Positions 7,641 to 15,342 of a DNA stretch of 26,135 nt are shown here, piece after piece (position 1 is the first letter of the stretch; every line of letters begins with the position of its first letter). The stretch covers positions 1 through 26,135 of the forward strand of contig CAZNDN010000048.1 of the NCBI GenBank assembly GCA_964571815.1, read 5' to 3'. A program made the position numbers and the translations under genes. Source of the stretch: CAZNDN01 sp964571815. Its GTDB lineage: Bacteria; Fibrobacterota; Chitinivibrionia; Chitinivibrionales; WJKA01. Under the pieces are notes generated by a model. It did not search any database. It worked only from the letters and a program-made list of their open reading frames with translations, and was not told the origin of the DNA.

Positions 7641-9308
7641 CTACTTCGCCTCCCGCTTCGATTCCGCCCGTTCTTCGGTAATAGTGACAACACGTCCCGC
7701 CTTAACGCGTCGGCGCTGCTGCACGTGTCCGCTCGGCCAGTGAACCCTGATCATATCCACACGGCCGGCTTTGTCGAGCCCGAAATGCAGCCGCGGATCG
7801 TTCTGCGAAAGGTAGCCCGTGGCGCTCTTCTTCTCCTCCACCTGCGTAATCTTCCCCGTCGTGACCGTGACCCGCGCCCCGAGCCCGTCACGATTGCTCA
7901 TTGTTCCCCGCAGCCGGACCATGATCCACGAACGCCGGTTCCCCCCGTCATTGCGCAGCAGTATCGAAGGTTGATCGAGGTTGAGGATGAACACATCCAT
8001 GTCGCCGTCATTGTCGTAGTCACCCACGGCCATCCCGCGGGAGACGCTCTTGTGCCGGAAGAAGACGCCGGCCGAACCGGCCGCGTCGCGAAAGACGTGC
8101 GAGCCCTCTTTGGTTACGATATTTTCCATGAAAATCTCTTCCTGGGTGTCCAGACGATGACCGTCGCCGTTGCAGATAAAAAGATCGAGATCCCCATCGT
8201 TGTCGTAGTCGAACAGATCGCCTCCCCAGCTCCAGTACTGGCCGCTGAGTTCTCCCACCCCCAGCTCCGCCGAAGCGTCTTTGAACAGTCCCTTGCCCAG
8301 GTTGCGGTAGAAACTGTTGAAGGTCATGTCCGGCACGAGCAGGTCCAGGTCGCCGTCACGGTCGAAATCGCCGAAATCGCCGCCCATCGACGACGATGCA
8401 TCTCCGTGAGCCGAGAAGGCAACCCCCGCCTCGAGCCCGACATCGGTGAAGGTGCCGTTGCCGTTGTTGCGATACAGGTAGTTCTCCATGGCATCGTTAG
8501 CGACAAACAGATCCACGTGTCCGTCGTTGTTGTAGTCGCTGGAAAGCACTCCCATGGCCCGTCCGCGGTTGCGCACACCGGCCCGTTTGGTGACGTCGGT
8601 GAAGCTGCCGTCGCCGTCGTTGCGGTACAATATGTCGGGCTGTCCGGGGTACGACAGCGGCCCCGGGAACTCATCGGCTTCGTAGTAAAGCCGGTACTCC
8701 GGGTCGAATTCCAGGTAGTTGCCCACGTACAGATCAAGGAAGCCGTCGTTGTCATAGTCCAGAAACACCGTGCCGACGCCCCAGAGCGAGTCGCCCACAC
8801 CAGCCGCTTCGGTAACATCGGTAAACGTCCCGTCGCCGTCGTTGCGATACAGGGTGTTCCTGCCGTAGTTGGTGACGTACATATCCGCGTCACCGTCGTT
8901 ATCGTAATCCCCCGCCACGCAGGCCATGCCGTAGCCCGGATCGCCCACACCCGCCGCTTCGGTAACATCGGTGAACGTCCCGTCGCCGTCGTTGCGAAAC
9001 AACCGGTTTGTCGGGTGCTTCCCCTTGACTGCCGATGCCGTATCGTTGACAACCGAATGATAGCACCCGTTCACGGCGTAGATGTCCATCCATCCGTCGT
9101 TGTTGTAGTCGAAAAACATGCAGCCCGAGCCGGTAGCCTCCACGATATTGCTCATCTTCCCGTCACCGAACGTATGATGAAATTCGATGCCCGACGGCCC
9201 GGAGACATCGGTGAAAACGGGACCATCAGCCGAACGTGCACTGCCGGCGCTCAGGAGGAGTACCTGCAGCATGCGGACCGTGAACCGGTTGGCATGTGTC
9301 GTTACCAT
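7641..9308 (-). CDS. CRTAC1-type FG-GAP/VCBS protein with ASPIC-UnbV C-terminus
   Basis: This 555-residue secreted protein has an N-terminal signal ending about SARSA (residue 27). It carries seven calcium-loop motifs of the form D-x-(D/N)-x-DG-x-x-D (for example DYNNDGWMDIY, DYDNDGDADMY and DFDRDGDLDLL), enough for a seven-bladed integrin-like propeller. The repeats are spaced by FTDVTEAAGV-type linkers. The C-terminal 90 residues are a classic ASPIC/UnbV domain (RDGLGARVTV, then GYLSQNDPRLHFGL and VHWPSGHVQ). Proteins of this type are surface-exposed or periplasmic; their biochemical role is not established. ATG 9308 shares one base with the stop of the upstream gene (TAATG), so I reject the longer frame to 9476. 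The stop is followed after four bases by the next gene. Part of the repeat region is also duplicated at DNA level (see the repeat entries). Confidence 0.93.
   Translation of the reverse strand: MVTTHANRFTVRMLQVLLLSAGSARSADGPVFTDVSGPSGIEFHHTFGDGKMSNIVEATGSGCMFFDYNNDGWMDIYAVNGCYHSVVNDTASAVKGKHPTNRLFRNDGDGTFTDVTEAAGVGDPGYGMACVAGDYDNDGDADMYVTNYGRNTLYRNDGDGTFTDVTEAAGVGDSLWGVGTVFLDYDNDGFLDLYVGNYLEFDPEYRLYYEADEFPGPLSYPGQPDILYRNDGDGSFTDVTKRAGVRNRGRAMGVLSSDYNNDGHVDLFVANDAMENYLYRNNGNGTFTDVGLEAGVAFSAHGDASSSMGGDFGDFDRDGDLDLLVPDMTFNSFYRNLGKGLFKDASAELGVGELSGQYWSWGGDLFDYDNDGDLDLFICNGDGHRLDTQEEIFMENIVTKEGSHVFRDAAGSAGVFFRHKSVSRGMAVGDYDNDGDMDVFILNLDQPSILLRNDGGNRRSWIMVRLRGTMSNRDGLGARVTVTTGKITQVEEKKSATGYLSQNDPRLHFGLDKAGRVDMIRVHWPSGHVQQRRRVKAGRVVTITEERAESKREAK
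8791..8847. repeat. 57-bp intragenic direct repeat, copy 1
   Basis: This stretch matches 8941-8997 at all but two positions and lies exactly 150 bases from it, one 50-residue FG-GAP unit. It encodes the end of one calcium blade linker (RNDGDGTFTDVTEAAGVGD). Conservation at the DNA level, beyond what the protein motif needs, suggests recent duplication or gene conversion. Confidence 0.9.
8941..8997. repeat. 57-bp intragenic direct repeat, copy 2
   Basis: This is the partner of the copy at 8791-8847, with two mismatches and the same reading frame. It encodes RNDGDGTFTDVTEAAGVGD in the preceding FG-GAP unit. The other blade linkers (for example near 8575-8632) are clearly more diverged in DNA. 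Confidence 0.9.
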
Positions 9309-12300
9309 TACTCTCTTCCCGATCGAAATCGTGTGTTGTACGTGGTGATCAGCTTCCGTGCTCCGCGTGTGAGCCGCGCCCGCTTCGGCACCGGCTCCAC
9401 CGTTTCCCCGTCCCGGGTATACAGGTCCATATCCTTGCACCACCCGTAGGCCTCCAGCACGTATCGCCTGGTCCATCGTTCCGGCGGGCCGTCATCGGGC
9501 AGAGAAAACCGCATGGCAATACCTTCACCGGGCCCGAGAATCGCGGTGGCGTCGTCCCGCCGCCGAAGCAGTGAATCAACCGGCCCGAAACGAGTATAGA
9601 AACCTTCGGGAACCCGGCAGTCCCACAAGGGTGCGCGTCGTGAGAAATCGTAGTCCGGGCGACGCTGAGGACGATGAATTCTTTCGGGATAGCCCGTACG
9701 CCGCAATTCGGACCAGAGAAGAGGAAGCCGGACCGCGCGGGCGTCGGGACACGGTTCCGCAAACACCACGGCGATGTAGTCCCAGTAGATTTCCTGGTTG
9801 GTCCTGATCCTCAGCGACCGGGTCCCGGCGGGGAGTCCTTCAAGGGGGGCCGACATTTCCTTGGGCATTCCCGCCGGGTAGCCGAAACGGTCGAGCACGA
9901 CATGCCATGCACCGTCGCCCCCCCGCGCTTCCACGGTCGGCGCGTTGCAGGATACCCCGGCCTGTGAGGCGGCGAAGTTGGTTTGAGAGTAGGGATACTC
10001 AACCCAGCCGAACGCGTGCAGGACAGGGCGGTCGCCCGAGGAATCGAGGGCTTCGGCGAAGTGGAGCGTCAGCACCTGCTCGCGGGCCAGATAGCCGACA
10101 AAACGGGTGTCGATTGTGCCGGGATCAGGTGCGATGAAATCTCCGGCATGCAGCGTGGCGGTTATGTCGGTCCCTTCGGCGTCGCGGGCCTCGGCGGGCT
10201 TGACGGTTCGGCGGAAAAAAACCGGCTTGCCGCCCACCGGTGGATCGCCCGTCCCCATACGCTCATCAAGGGTCATACTCCATCCCGGCGGCAGCTCGAA
10301 CGCCTTCAGAGCACAATGATCGATATACGAAAGCTCTTCCATGGGCTCGGCAACAAGTACATCCACCGTGGAATCGCCGACCGGCAAGCCGGCCGGCAGG
10401 AGCAGATACTCCCACGGCCGGGGCGTACCGTAGACGCCGGGTGCGAGGGCATATCCGATGCCCCCGACGCCGAGGATGTCACTTACGAACCTGTTCCGCT
10501 TCCCGTCGTGAACAAACACTACCGGGCAGCTTGACATCTGTCGTTGTGTTTCGGTGATGGCGTGGAGCGTGCCGCCCTGGAGGCCGATTTCGGTCTGGAA
10601 CACACCGTCGGGCCAGTCCACCGCGGCAAAATCGATACGGGGTGAGCCTCCGAGCCCGAAACAGAGGGGCTGGAGGCTTTGGCCCGGCCCCGAAGTCCGG
10701 CTGAAGGTGTGAAGCATGGTCCATCGCGAGTCGACACGTGCGGCGACCCGCGCGCCGATTCCCGATGCGTTGGAGCGCATGGACATGCCGCGACTGTGCA
10801 TCCCGGAGAGGAGAATCCCCGCGCACGCAAAGCGTCCCGGGCCGGCGGTGTGAATCACCGGCGCCGCTCCCGGTTTCCAGCCGACAAATTCGATTCCCTC
10901 GGCCACATTTCGCATGAGGGGCGTCCACGCCGCGTAAGCCCCTCCCGAATCGGCATCGACCCACCGGGCCCGCACGCTGCACCGCTCGGCGGTGATGGCG
11001 GCGACAACATATCCTCCCCCGCCGAAGCCTGTCAGCTCGACCGTACCGTCCAGATCGATGTCTCCGATTGCAAGCATGGGGGGTACACCGCCGGCATCTG
11101 CTCCGGGGATGCGAACGTTTTCGAATCGCGTAGGAATCCAGGCATCGTTCGAATGAAGGCTCCAACGGGTGAGGACCGCTGTTGAGTCGACCGTGTATAT
11201 CTCCACCCGCCCGTCGGCGTCAAGATCCCCCGCAACGGCCGCGCGGATATCCGCGCCGGCAAACGCCGTCCCCGCGCTTTCGGTATAGTTCCACAGCCGA
11301 TGATTTTCGAAGACCGCATGCGGCCCGCGTCTGTTGATTACAACAATATCCGCATCGCGGTCGTCGTCGATATCCGCGGCGATGACGCTCCGGGAAGAGG
11401 AGCCGAAATCCAGGTCGGGGTTCGTGCCGGCGAGCGGACGGAAGGTTCCGTCGCGGTTGTTGTTGAGCAGTTCGTTCTCGCCGTCGGCATTGACCACGAA
11501 AATATCGAGATCTCCGTCATGGTCCGCATCCAGCAGCGCCCCGTCAACCGTGACGCTTGAGTCCCCGCCGGTTCCCGTTTCATCCGTGACATCAAGCCAT
11601 GCACCCGATGTGTCGCGTCGCATAAGCATATTGGGGCCGTCCCGGCACAGGTACACGTCGGTCAAGCTGTCGTTGTCGAAATCTCCCCACAGGCAGGTGT
11701 TGACATGAGCAATCGCGGCAAGTGCATGACGGGTGTCGAGGCGGAAGGAGCCGGTTGTCCCGCTGCTGAGAAAAACGGCGTTGCCCACGGCGCCGGAGAT
11801 GAGAACGGAGCCGGTCAGGACAAGGTCGGGGACCGCGTCGCCGTTGATATCGCACGCGGTGAAACTCCGGCGGCCGGCTCCTTCGACCCACGAGACCGAA
11901 TCCCCGCCCGGGCACAGGGGAGCGACACCGTCGAAAAGTGCGCCGTCCGGCCGGGGGTAAGCCGCCCGATCGCCGGCATCGATCACCTTCACCTCCGCCT
12001 TGCCGCCCATACGGGTGTATTTGAACTGGAGGACACGGCCGCGCGGATTGTTCGCAAGGCCCCGAAACTGCTCCATCATCTCCGAAGCCCGCTCGGTCGA
12101 ATCAAGATGCCGGTACGCCATAAAGAGGGAGTAGTAAGCGCTTCGCAGAAAGGGATCCTCCTCGACGGCGCGCTTGAGAACCGCCGCGGCTTCCTCATGC
12201 CGCCCAAGCTCCAGCAGGCATTGCCCCATGTAGTAGCGACTGTCGGCGTCGGATGAATCGTGCCGGGCCGTGAACGCGAAGTGTGAGAAGGCATCGCCGG

Positions 12301-12649
12301 GTTGCCCTTGATACAGAAGCAGCAGCCCGAGCAGGTACCGGGCACGAACCGCGGCCGAATCCCGCACAAGGACGCTGTCGAGCAGCTCGCGGGTGCGCTC
12401 CATGTCACGGGTCTTCTGGCGGTTGAAATGGGCAATTGCCAGATTGACCATGACATCGCGATTGCCCGGAAGTGCCTGCCGTACCGAGTCAAGCACGGCA
12501 ATCGCGCTGTCGCAATCGTAGTGACCCATCAGGGCCACGGCACGGTTGTGCAACCGGACAATCCCCGCATCCGGCACACTCTCCACCGAACGCTTCTCGC
12601 TCGCACATCCCGCGATAAGCAGAAAAACGATCCCGAAAAACAGTTTCAT
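9308..12649 (-). CDS. TPR / FG-GAP / ASPIC-like outer-envelope lipoprotein
   Basis: This 1113-residue protein begins with a lipoprotein signal (MKLFFGIVFLLIAGCASEK, lipidated Cys15). Residues about 28-175 are TPR-like helices (VMVNLAIAHFNRQ, ARYLLGLLLLYQGQPGDAFSHF, RYYMGQCLLELGRHEEAAAVLKRAV). Residues about 255-545 carry six FG-GAP-type loops, some degenerate (DINGDAVPDL, DFDNDSLTDV, DADHDGDLDI). Around 625-690 there is an ASPIC/UnbV-like segment (SGIGARVAARV, then DFAAVDWPDGVFQTEI). The rest is a long C-terminal region, including VSDILGVGGIGYALAPGVYG, seen in TPR-ASPIC proteins but of unknown function. I chose ATG 12649 because of the lipobox and the preceding AAGGGGA; the longer frame to 13039 is not coding-like. 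It is the first gene of the operon, with a promoter candidate about 60 bases upstream. A role as a surface anchor or scaffold is inference. Confidence 0.92.
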   Translation of the reverse strand: MKLFFGIVFLLIAGCASEKRSVESVPDAGIVRLHNRAVALMGHYDCDSAIAVLDSVRQALPGNRDVMVNLAIAHFNRQKTRDMERTRELLDSVLVRDSAAVRARYLLGLLLLYQGQPGDAFSHFAFTARHDSSDADSRYYMGQCLLELGRHEEAAAVLKRAVEEDPFLRSAYYSLFMAYRHLDSTERASEMMEQFRGLANNPRGRVLQFKYTRMGGKAEVKVIDAGDRAAYPRPDGALFDGVAPLCPGGDSVSWVEGAGRRSFTACDINGDAVPDLVLTGSVLISGAVGNAVFLSSGTTGSFRLDTRHALAAIAHVNTCLWGDFDNDSLTDVYLCRDGPNMLMRRDTSGAWLDVTDETGTGGDSSVTVDGALLDADHDGDLDIFVVNADGENELLNNNRDGTFRPLAGTNPDLDFGSSSRSVIAADIDDDRDADIVVINRRGPHAVFENHRLWNYTESAGTAFAGADIRAAVAGDLDADGRVEIYTVDSTAVLTRWSLHSNDAWIPTRFENVRIPGADAGGVPPMLAIGDIDLDGTVELTGFGGGGYVVAAITAERCSVRARWVDADSGGAYAAWTPLMRNVAEGIEFVGWKPGAAPVIHTAGPGRFACAGILLSGMHSRGMSMRSNASGIGARVAARVDSRWTMLHTFSRTSGPGQSLQPLCFGLGGSPRIDFAAVDWPDGVFQTEIGLQGGTLHAITETQRQMSSCPVVFVHDGKRNRFVSDILGVGGIGYALAPGVYGTPRPWEYLLLPAGLPVGDSTVDVLVAEPMEELSYIDHCALKAFELPPGWSMTLDERMGTGDPPVGGKPVFFRRTVKPAEARDAEGTDITATLHAGDFIAPDPGTIDTRFVGYLAREQVLTLHFAEALDSSGDRPVLHAFGWVEYPYSQTNFAASQAGVSCNAPTVEARGGDGAWHVVLDRFGYPAGMPKEMSAPLEGLPAGTRSLRIRTNQEIYWDYIAVVFAEPCPDARAVRLPLLWSELRRTGYPERIHRPQRRPDYDFSRRAPLWDCRVPEGFYTRFGPVDSLLRRRDDATAILGPGEGIAMRFSLPDDGPPERWTRRYVLEAYGWCKDMDLYTRDGETVEPVPKRARLTRGARKLITTYNTRFRSGRE

Positions 12650-12715
12650 CTTGTAGGAATCCCCTTGTCCGATACGGAAAAACCGACCGCCGCTTCGTTG
12701 GACGCGGCAACCTTC

Positions 12716-12744
12716 ATAATAAGATACATCCATTCGGTTGTGCA
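12716..12744 (-). promoter_or_regulatory. Candidate sigma70-type promoter for the envelope redox operon
   Basis: Reading the minus strand, TGCACA (12739-12744) and TATTAT (12716-12721) are separated by 17 bases. Transcription would begin near 12709, giving a leader of about 60 bases before the lipoprotein ATG. Each box has two or fewer mismatches to the TTGACA/TATAAT consensus. The -35 overlaps a GTGCAC palindrome at 12740-12745. Confidence 0.4.
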
Positions 12745-13021
12745 CCTGCCGGCGTTTCTCTGCTCCCTGCTTCACCAGGGCGTATGCCCGGGGAGACACG
12801 ATGTATCTTTTGGTTTGAAGCCGGCATGAAGGCTGCCGGATATATCCTTTTCCAGGAGCCGCCTGAAACCAAACGCGCAGGGGACAAGACCGGTCGGGTA
12901 GTGTCTGCCGTGCCTGCGAAAGTACCTCCATGTACTCACTCCTCTCTATCCTCCACCCTCCCTTCGTCCACCGTGATGACTCCATTTTCCGATTTCGTTT
13001 CCATCGTGCTCGAGGCCGAAT

Positions 13022-13047
13022 ACGGCACTGCCGCGGCACGGTGCCGT
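13022..13047 (+). promoter_or_regulatory. Inverted repeat in the yedF leader
   Basis: A perfect seven-base stem (ACGGCAC / GTGCCGT) surrounds a 12-base loop that contains the self-complementary TGCCGCGGCA, so two alternative hairpins are possible. It ends 54 bases before the yedF ATG. There is no T-run, so it is not a standard terminator. It could be an operator or leader structure; the function is unproven. Confidence 0.4.
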
Positions 13048-13101
13048 CTGCATTACGAAGCTTCGGTGACGCACTGTTTGATTTGAAAGGAGTATGCCGT
13101 C

Positions 13102-13704
13102 ATGGCAACCGTTGATGTACGGGGACAGGCATGCCCCATGCCCCTGATCGCGACGAAAAAGGCATTGAAAGAGGTTGGGGCGGATGAAGAAATTGTGATC
13201 CTGATCGATAACAAAACCTCGTGCGACAATGTCGAGCGGTTTCTCCATGATAACGGCATTGTTGTTCGCATCGCGGAAGAAGACGGCGTCTACACACTTA
13301 CGATGCGCAAGAGCAACAAGGATCTCACGCACCCTGATACGGCATCGTATTGCCCCACGTGCGCCGCAACGCCCCACGTGATTGCGTTTTCCGGCAACAG
13401 GATGGGCTCCGGCTCGGAGGAGCTGGGGGAGATACTGATGAAGGCGTTCGTCAATACGATCAAGGAAGTAGAGCCGTTGCCTTCTCACCTGATTTTCTAC
13501 AACGCCGGCATATTTCTCACCGTCGAGAGCTCGTCCTTGCTTCAGCCCCTGCATGAGCTTCAAGAAATGGGTGTCAAGGTTTTGGTATGCGGCACCTGTG
13601 CTGAGTACTACAAAAAAAAGGAGCAGGTGCGGGTCGGAACCATTTCGAACATGTATACGATTCTGGAGGCCCTCTCGGCTGCCGGAAACATAATCCAGCC
13701 GTGA
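13102..13704 (+). CDS. yedF: YedF, sulfurtransferase-like selenium metabolism protein
   Basis: The protein has 200 residues in two domains. The N-terminal 75 residues are TusA/SirA-like, with the CPMP motif (Cys11) in VDVRGQACPMPLIATKKAL. The C-terminal half is DsrE/DsrF-like (HLIFYNAGIFLTVESSSLL, then GVKVLVCGTCAEYY). This TusA-DsrE arrangement and length match the YedF family found beside selD in selenium-using bacteria. YedF is thought to handle reactive sulfur or selenium, but its exact reaction is not settled. The start ATG is preceded by a good AAAGGAG. The stop is immediately followed by selD (17 bases to its favoured ATG, or an overlap if its GTG is used), so the two are one transcription unit. 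It is a cytoplasmic protein. Confidence 0.94.
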   Translation: MATVDVRGQACPMPLIATKKALKEVGADEEIVILIDNKTSCDNVERFLHDNGIVVRIAEEDGVYTLTMRKSNKDLTHPDTASYCPTCAATPHVIAFSGNRMGSGSEELGEILMKAFVNTIKEVEPLPSHLIFYNAGIFLTVESSSLLQPLHELQEMGVKVLVCGTCAEYYKKKEQVRVGTISNMYTILEALSAAGNIIQP

Positions 13705-13721
13705 ATGCGAGGTTCCCGGTC

Positions 13722-14759
13722 ATGAAATTCGATCTTCTTGAAACCGTAGAATACGGAGGCTGTTCGGCAAAACTTGCACCGTCGGAGCTGGCCAAGGCCT
13801 TGCAGGGACTTGCCGCGGTCGACGATCCGCGGCTGCTGGTGGATATCAGCACGCACGACGACGCCGGGGTGTGGAAGCTGTCCGACGACACGGCGCTGGT
13901 GCAGACCACGGATTTCTTTCCTCCCGTGTGCTCCGATCCCTGCGAGTTCGGGCAGATCGCGGCGGCAAACGCCCTCAGTGATGTCTACGCAATGGGAGGA
14001 CGGCCCCTGACGGCTCTCAATCTCGTGATGTTTCCCCAGCAGCGCATTCCACTTGCGGTGCTTCGCGAGATTCTTCGGGGCGGCATGGACAAGGTAACGG
14101 AAGCCGGTGCGGTTGTCGTGGGAGGCCACACCGTCGATGACTTTCCACCGAAGTACGGCCTCGCCGTTACCGGGGTCGTGCATCCCGACAAACTCATCAC
14201 CAATGCATCGGCACAACCGGGCCAGGACCTGGTTCTCACCAAGCCTCTGGGGACCGGTGTTATCGCCGCCGGCAGGCGGATCGGGGAGGTCGAGCCCGGG
14301 GCGTACCGCGCCTCGCTTGACACCATGAAACAGCTCAATGCCGCCGCCGCGGCGGTCATGGCGGAAAGCGGCGTGCGTTGCGCGACCGATATTACGGGCT
14401 TCGGCTTGCTGGGACACGCCTTGAAGATGGCCGATGCAAGCGGGATCAGCATCGAAATACACGCCGGGTCGGTACCGCTGCTCGACGACGCCTATCGGCT
14501 TGTGGATCTTGGCTGCATTCCCGGAGCTTCGTTTAGGAATCAATCATTTGCCGAAGAACGTTGTACTGTTGCCTCGTCGGTTGACTACAATCGCAAGATG
14601 CTTCTGTTCGATGCGCAGACATCGGGGGGCATACTCTGCGCAGTCGACCACGACAGAACCCCGGACGCCCTGGCCGCACTGCACGAGAGAGGCTGTCCAC
14701 ACGCGGCGGTTGTCGGCAGGGTGGTGCCCGGGAAACCCAAAAAGTTATATATAGATTGA
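13722..14759 (+). CDS. selD: Selenide, water dikinase (Cys form)
   Basis: SelD makes selenophosphate from selenide and ATP, the selenium donor for selenocysteine and selenouridine. The product is 345 residues from this start, usual for the family. The N-terminal active-site loop reads EYGGCSAKLAP with Cys14 where many bacteria have selenocysteine, followed by the essential Lys17. The ATP/metal-binding motifs are present: DDTALVQTTDFFPPV, FGQIAAANALSDVYAMGG, GGHTVDD, and ATDITGFGLLGHA in the C-terminal AIRS domain. I favour ATG 13722, with AGG about nine bases upstream. GTG 13701, overlapping the yedF stop, would add seven residues and cannot be excluded. No selA, selB or tRNA-Sec is in the window, so the downstream selenium use is not shown here. 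Confidence 0.95.
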   Translation: MKFDLLETVEYGGCSAKLAPSELAKALQGLAAVDDPRLLVDISTHDDAGVWKLSDDTALVQTTDFFPPVCSDPCEFGQIAAANALSDVYAMGGRPLTALNLVMFPQQRIPLAVLREILRGGMDKVTEAGAVVVGGHTVDDFPPKYGLAVTGVVHPDKLITNASAQPGQDLVLTKPLGTGVIAAGRRIGEVEPGAYRASLDTMKQLNAAAAAVMAESGVRCATDITGFGLLGHALKMADASGISIEIHAGSVPLLDDAYRLVDLGCIPGASFRNQSFAEERCTVASSVDYNRKMLLFDAQTSGGILCAVDHDRTPDALAALHERGCPHAAVVGRVVPGKPKKLYID

Positions 14760-15095
14760 TTTGTGGCCCCGCGACCCCGGATTCATATTCTCAACTCGTC
14801 CCGGCACGCCCCCCCCGTTGGAGCCAAAACCACACCGGTGCGATGCCGAACCGATTCACCGATGCTTCTCCGATCGGCGTGCCCCCCTGGTACAACAACC
14901 TGTTCAACCGACCCTTTGCACGGTCTCCCTCTGCCTGCCCGCATCCGCGGACAGTTTAGCTGCAAGCGTTTCGCCATGCGACATCTCCGGCGTGTGCCGG
15001 ACCGTGCTTGTCCCATGGAAGAATCTCCCGGCGACTGACCGGGAAGCCGCCGAGAACCCGGGGAAGCCGCACCAATGAGCCTGCTCGTGCTCCCT

Positions 15096-15122
15096 GCCCG
15101 CGGGCGGGACACGCCCGCGGGC
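15096..15122. repeat. Perfect GC-rich hairpin (11-bp stem, 5-base loop)
   Basis: GCCCGCGGGCG pairs exactly with CGCCCGCGGGC around the loop GGACA. No T-run follows on either strand, so it is not a standard intrinsic terminator. It lies 337 bases after selD and 35 bases before the HU promoter candidate. It may end or process the selD transcript, or be a structured RNA element. Confidence 0.75.
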
Positions 15123-15156
15123 GCGGAAAAGAGAGCGGGCCGTAATGTCGTCTCTC

Positions 15157-15186
15157 TTGACCGAAGGATGTATGCACTGTTATTTT
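15157..15186 (+). promoter_or_regulatory. Candidate promoter for the HU gene
   Basis: TTGACC (15157-15162) and TATTTT (15181-15186) are 18 bases apart; TTATTT at 17 bases is an overlapping choice. It would give a leader of about 150 bases. The same TTGACC/TATTTT pair occurs ahead of purL. Confidence 0.4.
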
Positions 15187-15342
15187 GTAGGTGGTTGCGG
15201 AAGAGGAGTAAGCCGGAGGGGAAAGGTACGAGGGACCGTCGTGAAGCGGTGCGGGGGCTTTGCGGGGCAGACGGAACGACGGAACGAACGGGGATAACGG
15301 ACGGGAGCGGTTTTCCTTTCATCCTATACAAAGGAGGAGTTG

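Larger units (their letters stand above)
12650..13101. other. Divergent intergenic region between the redox operon and yedF
   Basis: These 452 bases contain no convincing gene. Long frames here are N-terminal overruns of the lipoprotein frame with basic, low-complexity translations. It holds the leftward promoter candidate, a GC-rich inverted repeat near the yedF end, and the yedF ribosome-binding site AAAGGAG (nine bases before its ATG). I see no clear promoter for yedF. Confidence 0.7.
14760..15342. other. Long non-coding stretch between selD and the HU gene
   Basis: These 583 bases hold no credible gene; translations of the short frames are low-complexity and basic. The plus strand is C-rich up to about 15100 and purine-rich (G/A) from about 15190 to 15340, an abrupt change of strand composition at the GC hairpin. 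I looked for SRP RNA, tmRNA, RNase P RNA, 6S RNA and tRNA-Sec landmarks and found none. It contains the hairpin, a promoter candidate for HU, short ACGGAACG repeats (15271-15286) and the HU ribosome-binding site. Confidence 0.6.

Noticed and set aside
7425..9449. A 674-codon open frame on the plus strand opposite the CRTAC1 and HZS-alpha-like genes
   Set aside because: It lies exactly antisense to strongly conserved minus-strand domains. Such long antisense frames are common in GC-rich DNA and its translation shows no domain.
13722..13790. Possible selenocysteine codon in SelD
   Set aside because: The active-site codon is TGC (Cys14), and no in-frame TGA occurs before the normal stop.
13608..14543. 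A 311-codon minus-strand open frame
   Set aside because: It is antisense to selD, which is unmistakable.
15096..15122. GC hairpin as an intrinsic terminator
   Set aside because: No T-run follows the stem on either strand.
14783..15331. A 182-codon minus-strand frame in the selD-HU gap
   Set aside because: The translation is Arg/Ser/Pro-rich, has no motif and crosses the perfect hairpin; it looks like non-coding GC-rich sequence.
14760..15342. Possible tRNA-Sec or SRP RNA near selD
   Set aside because: No TTCGA-type T-loop with matching arms, no UCA anticodon stem and no GGAAGGAAGCAGCC-like SRP core could be found.
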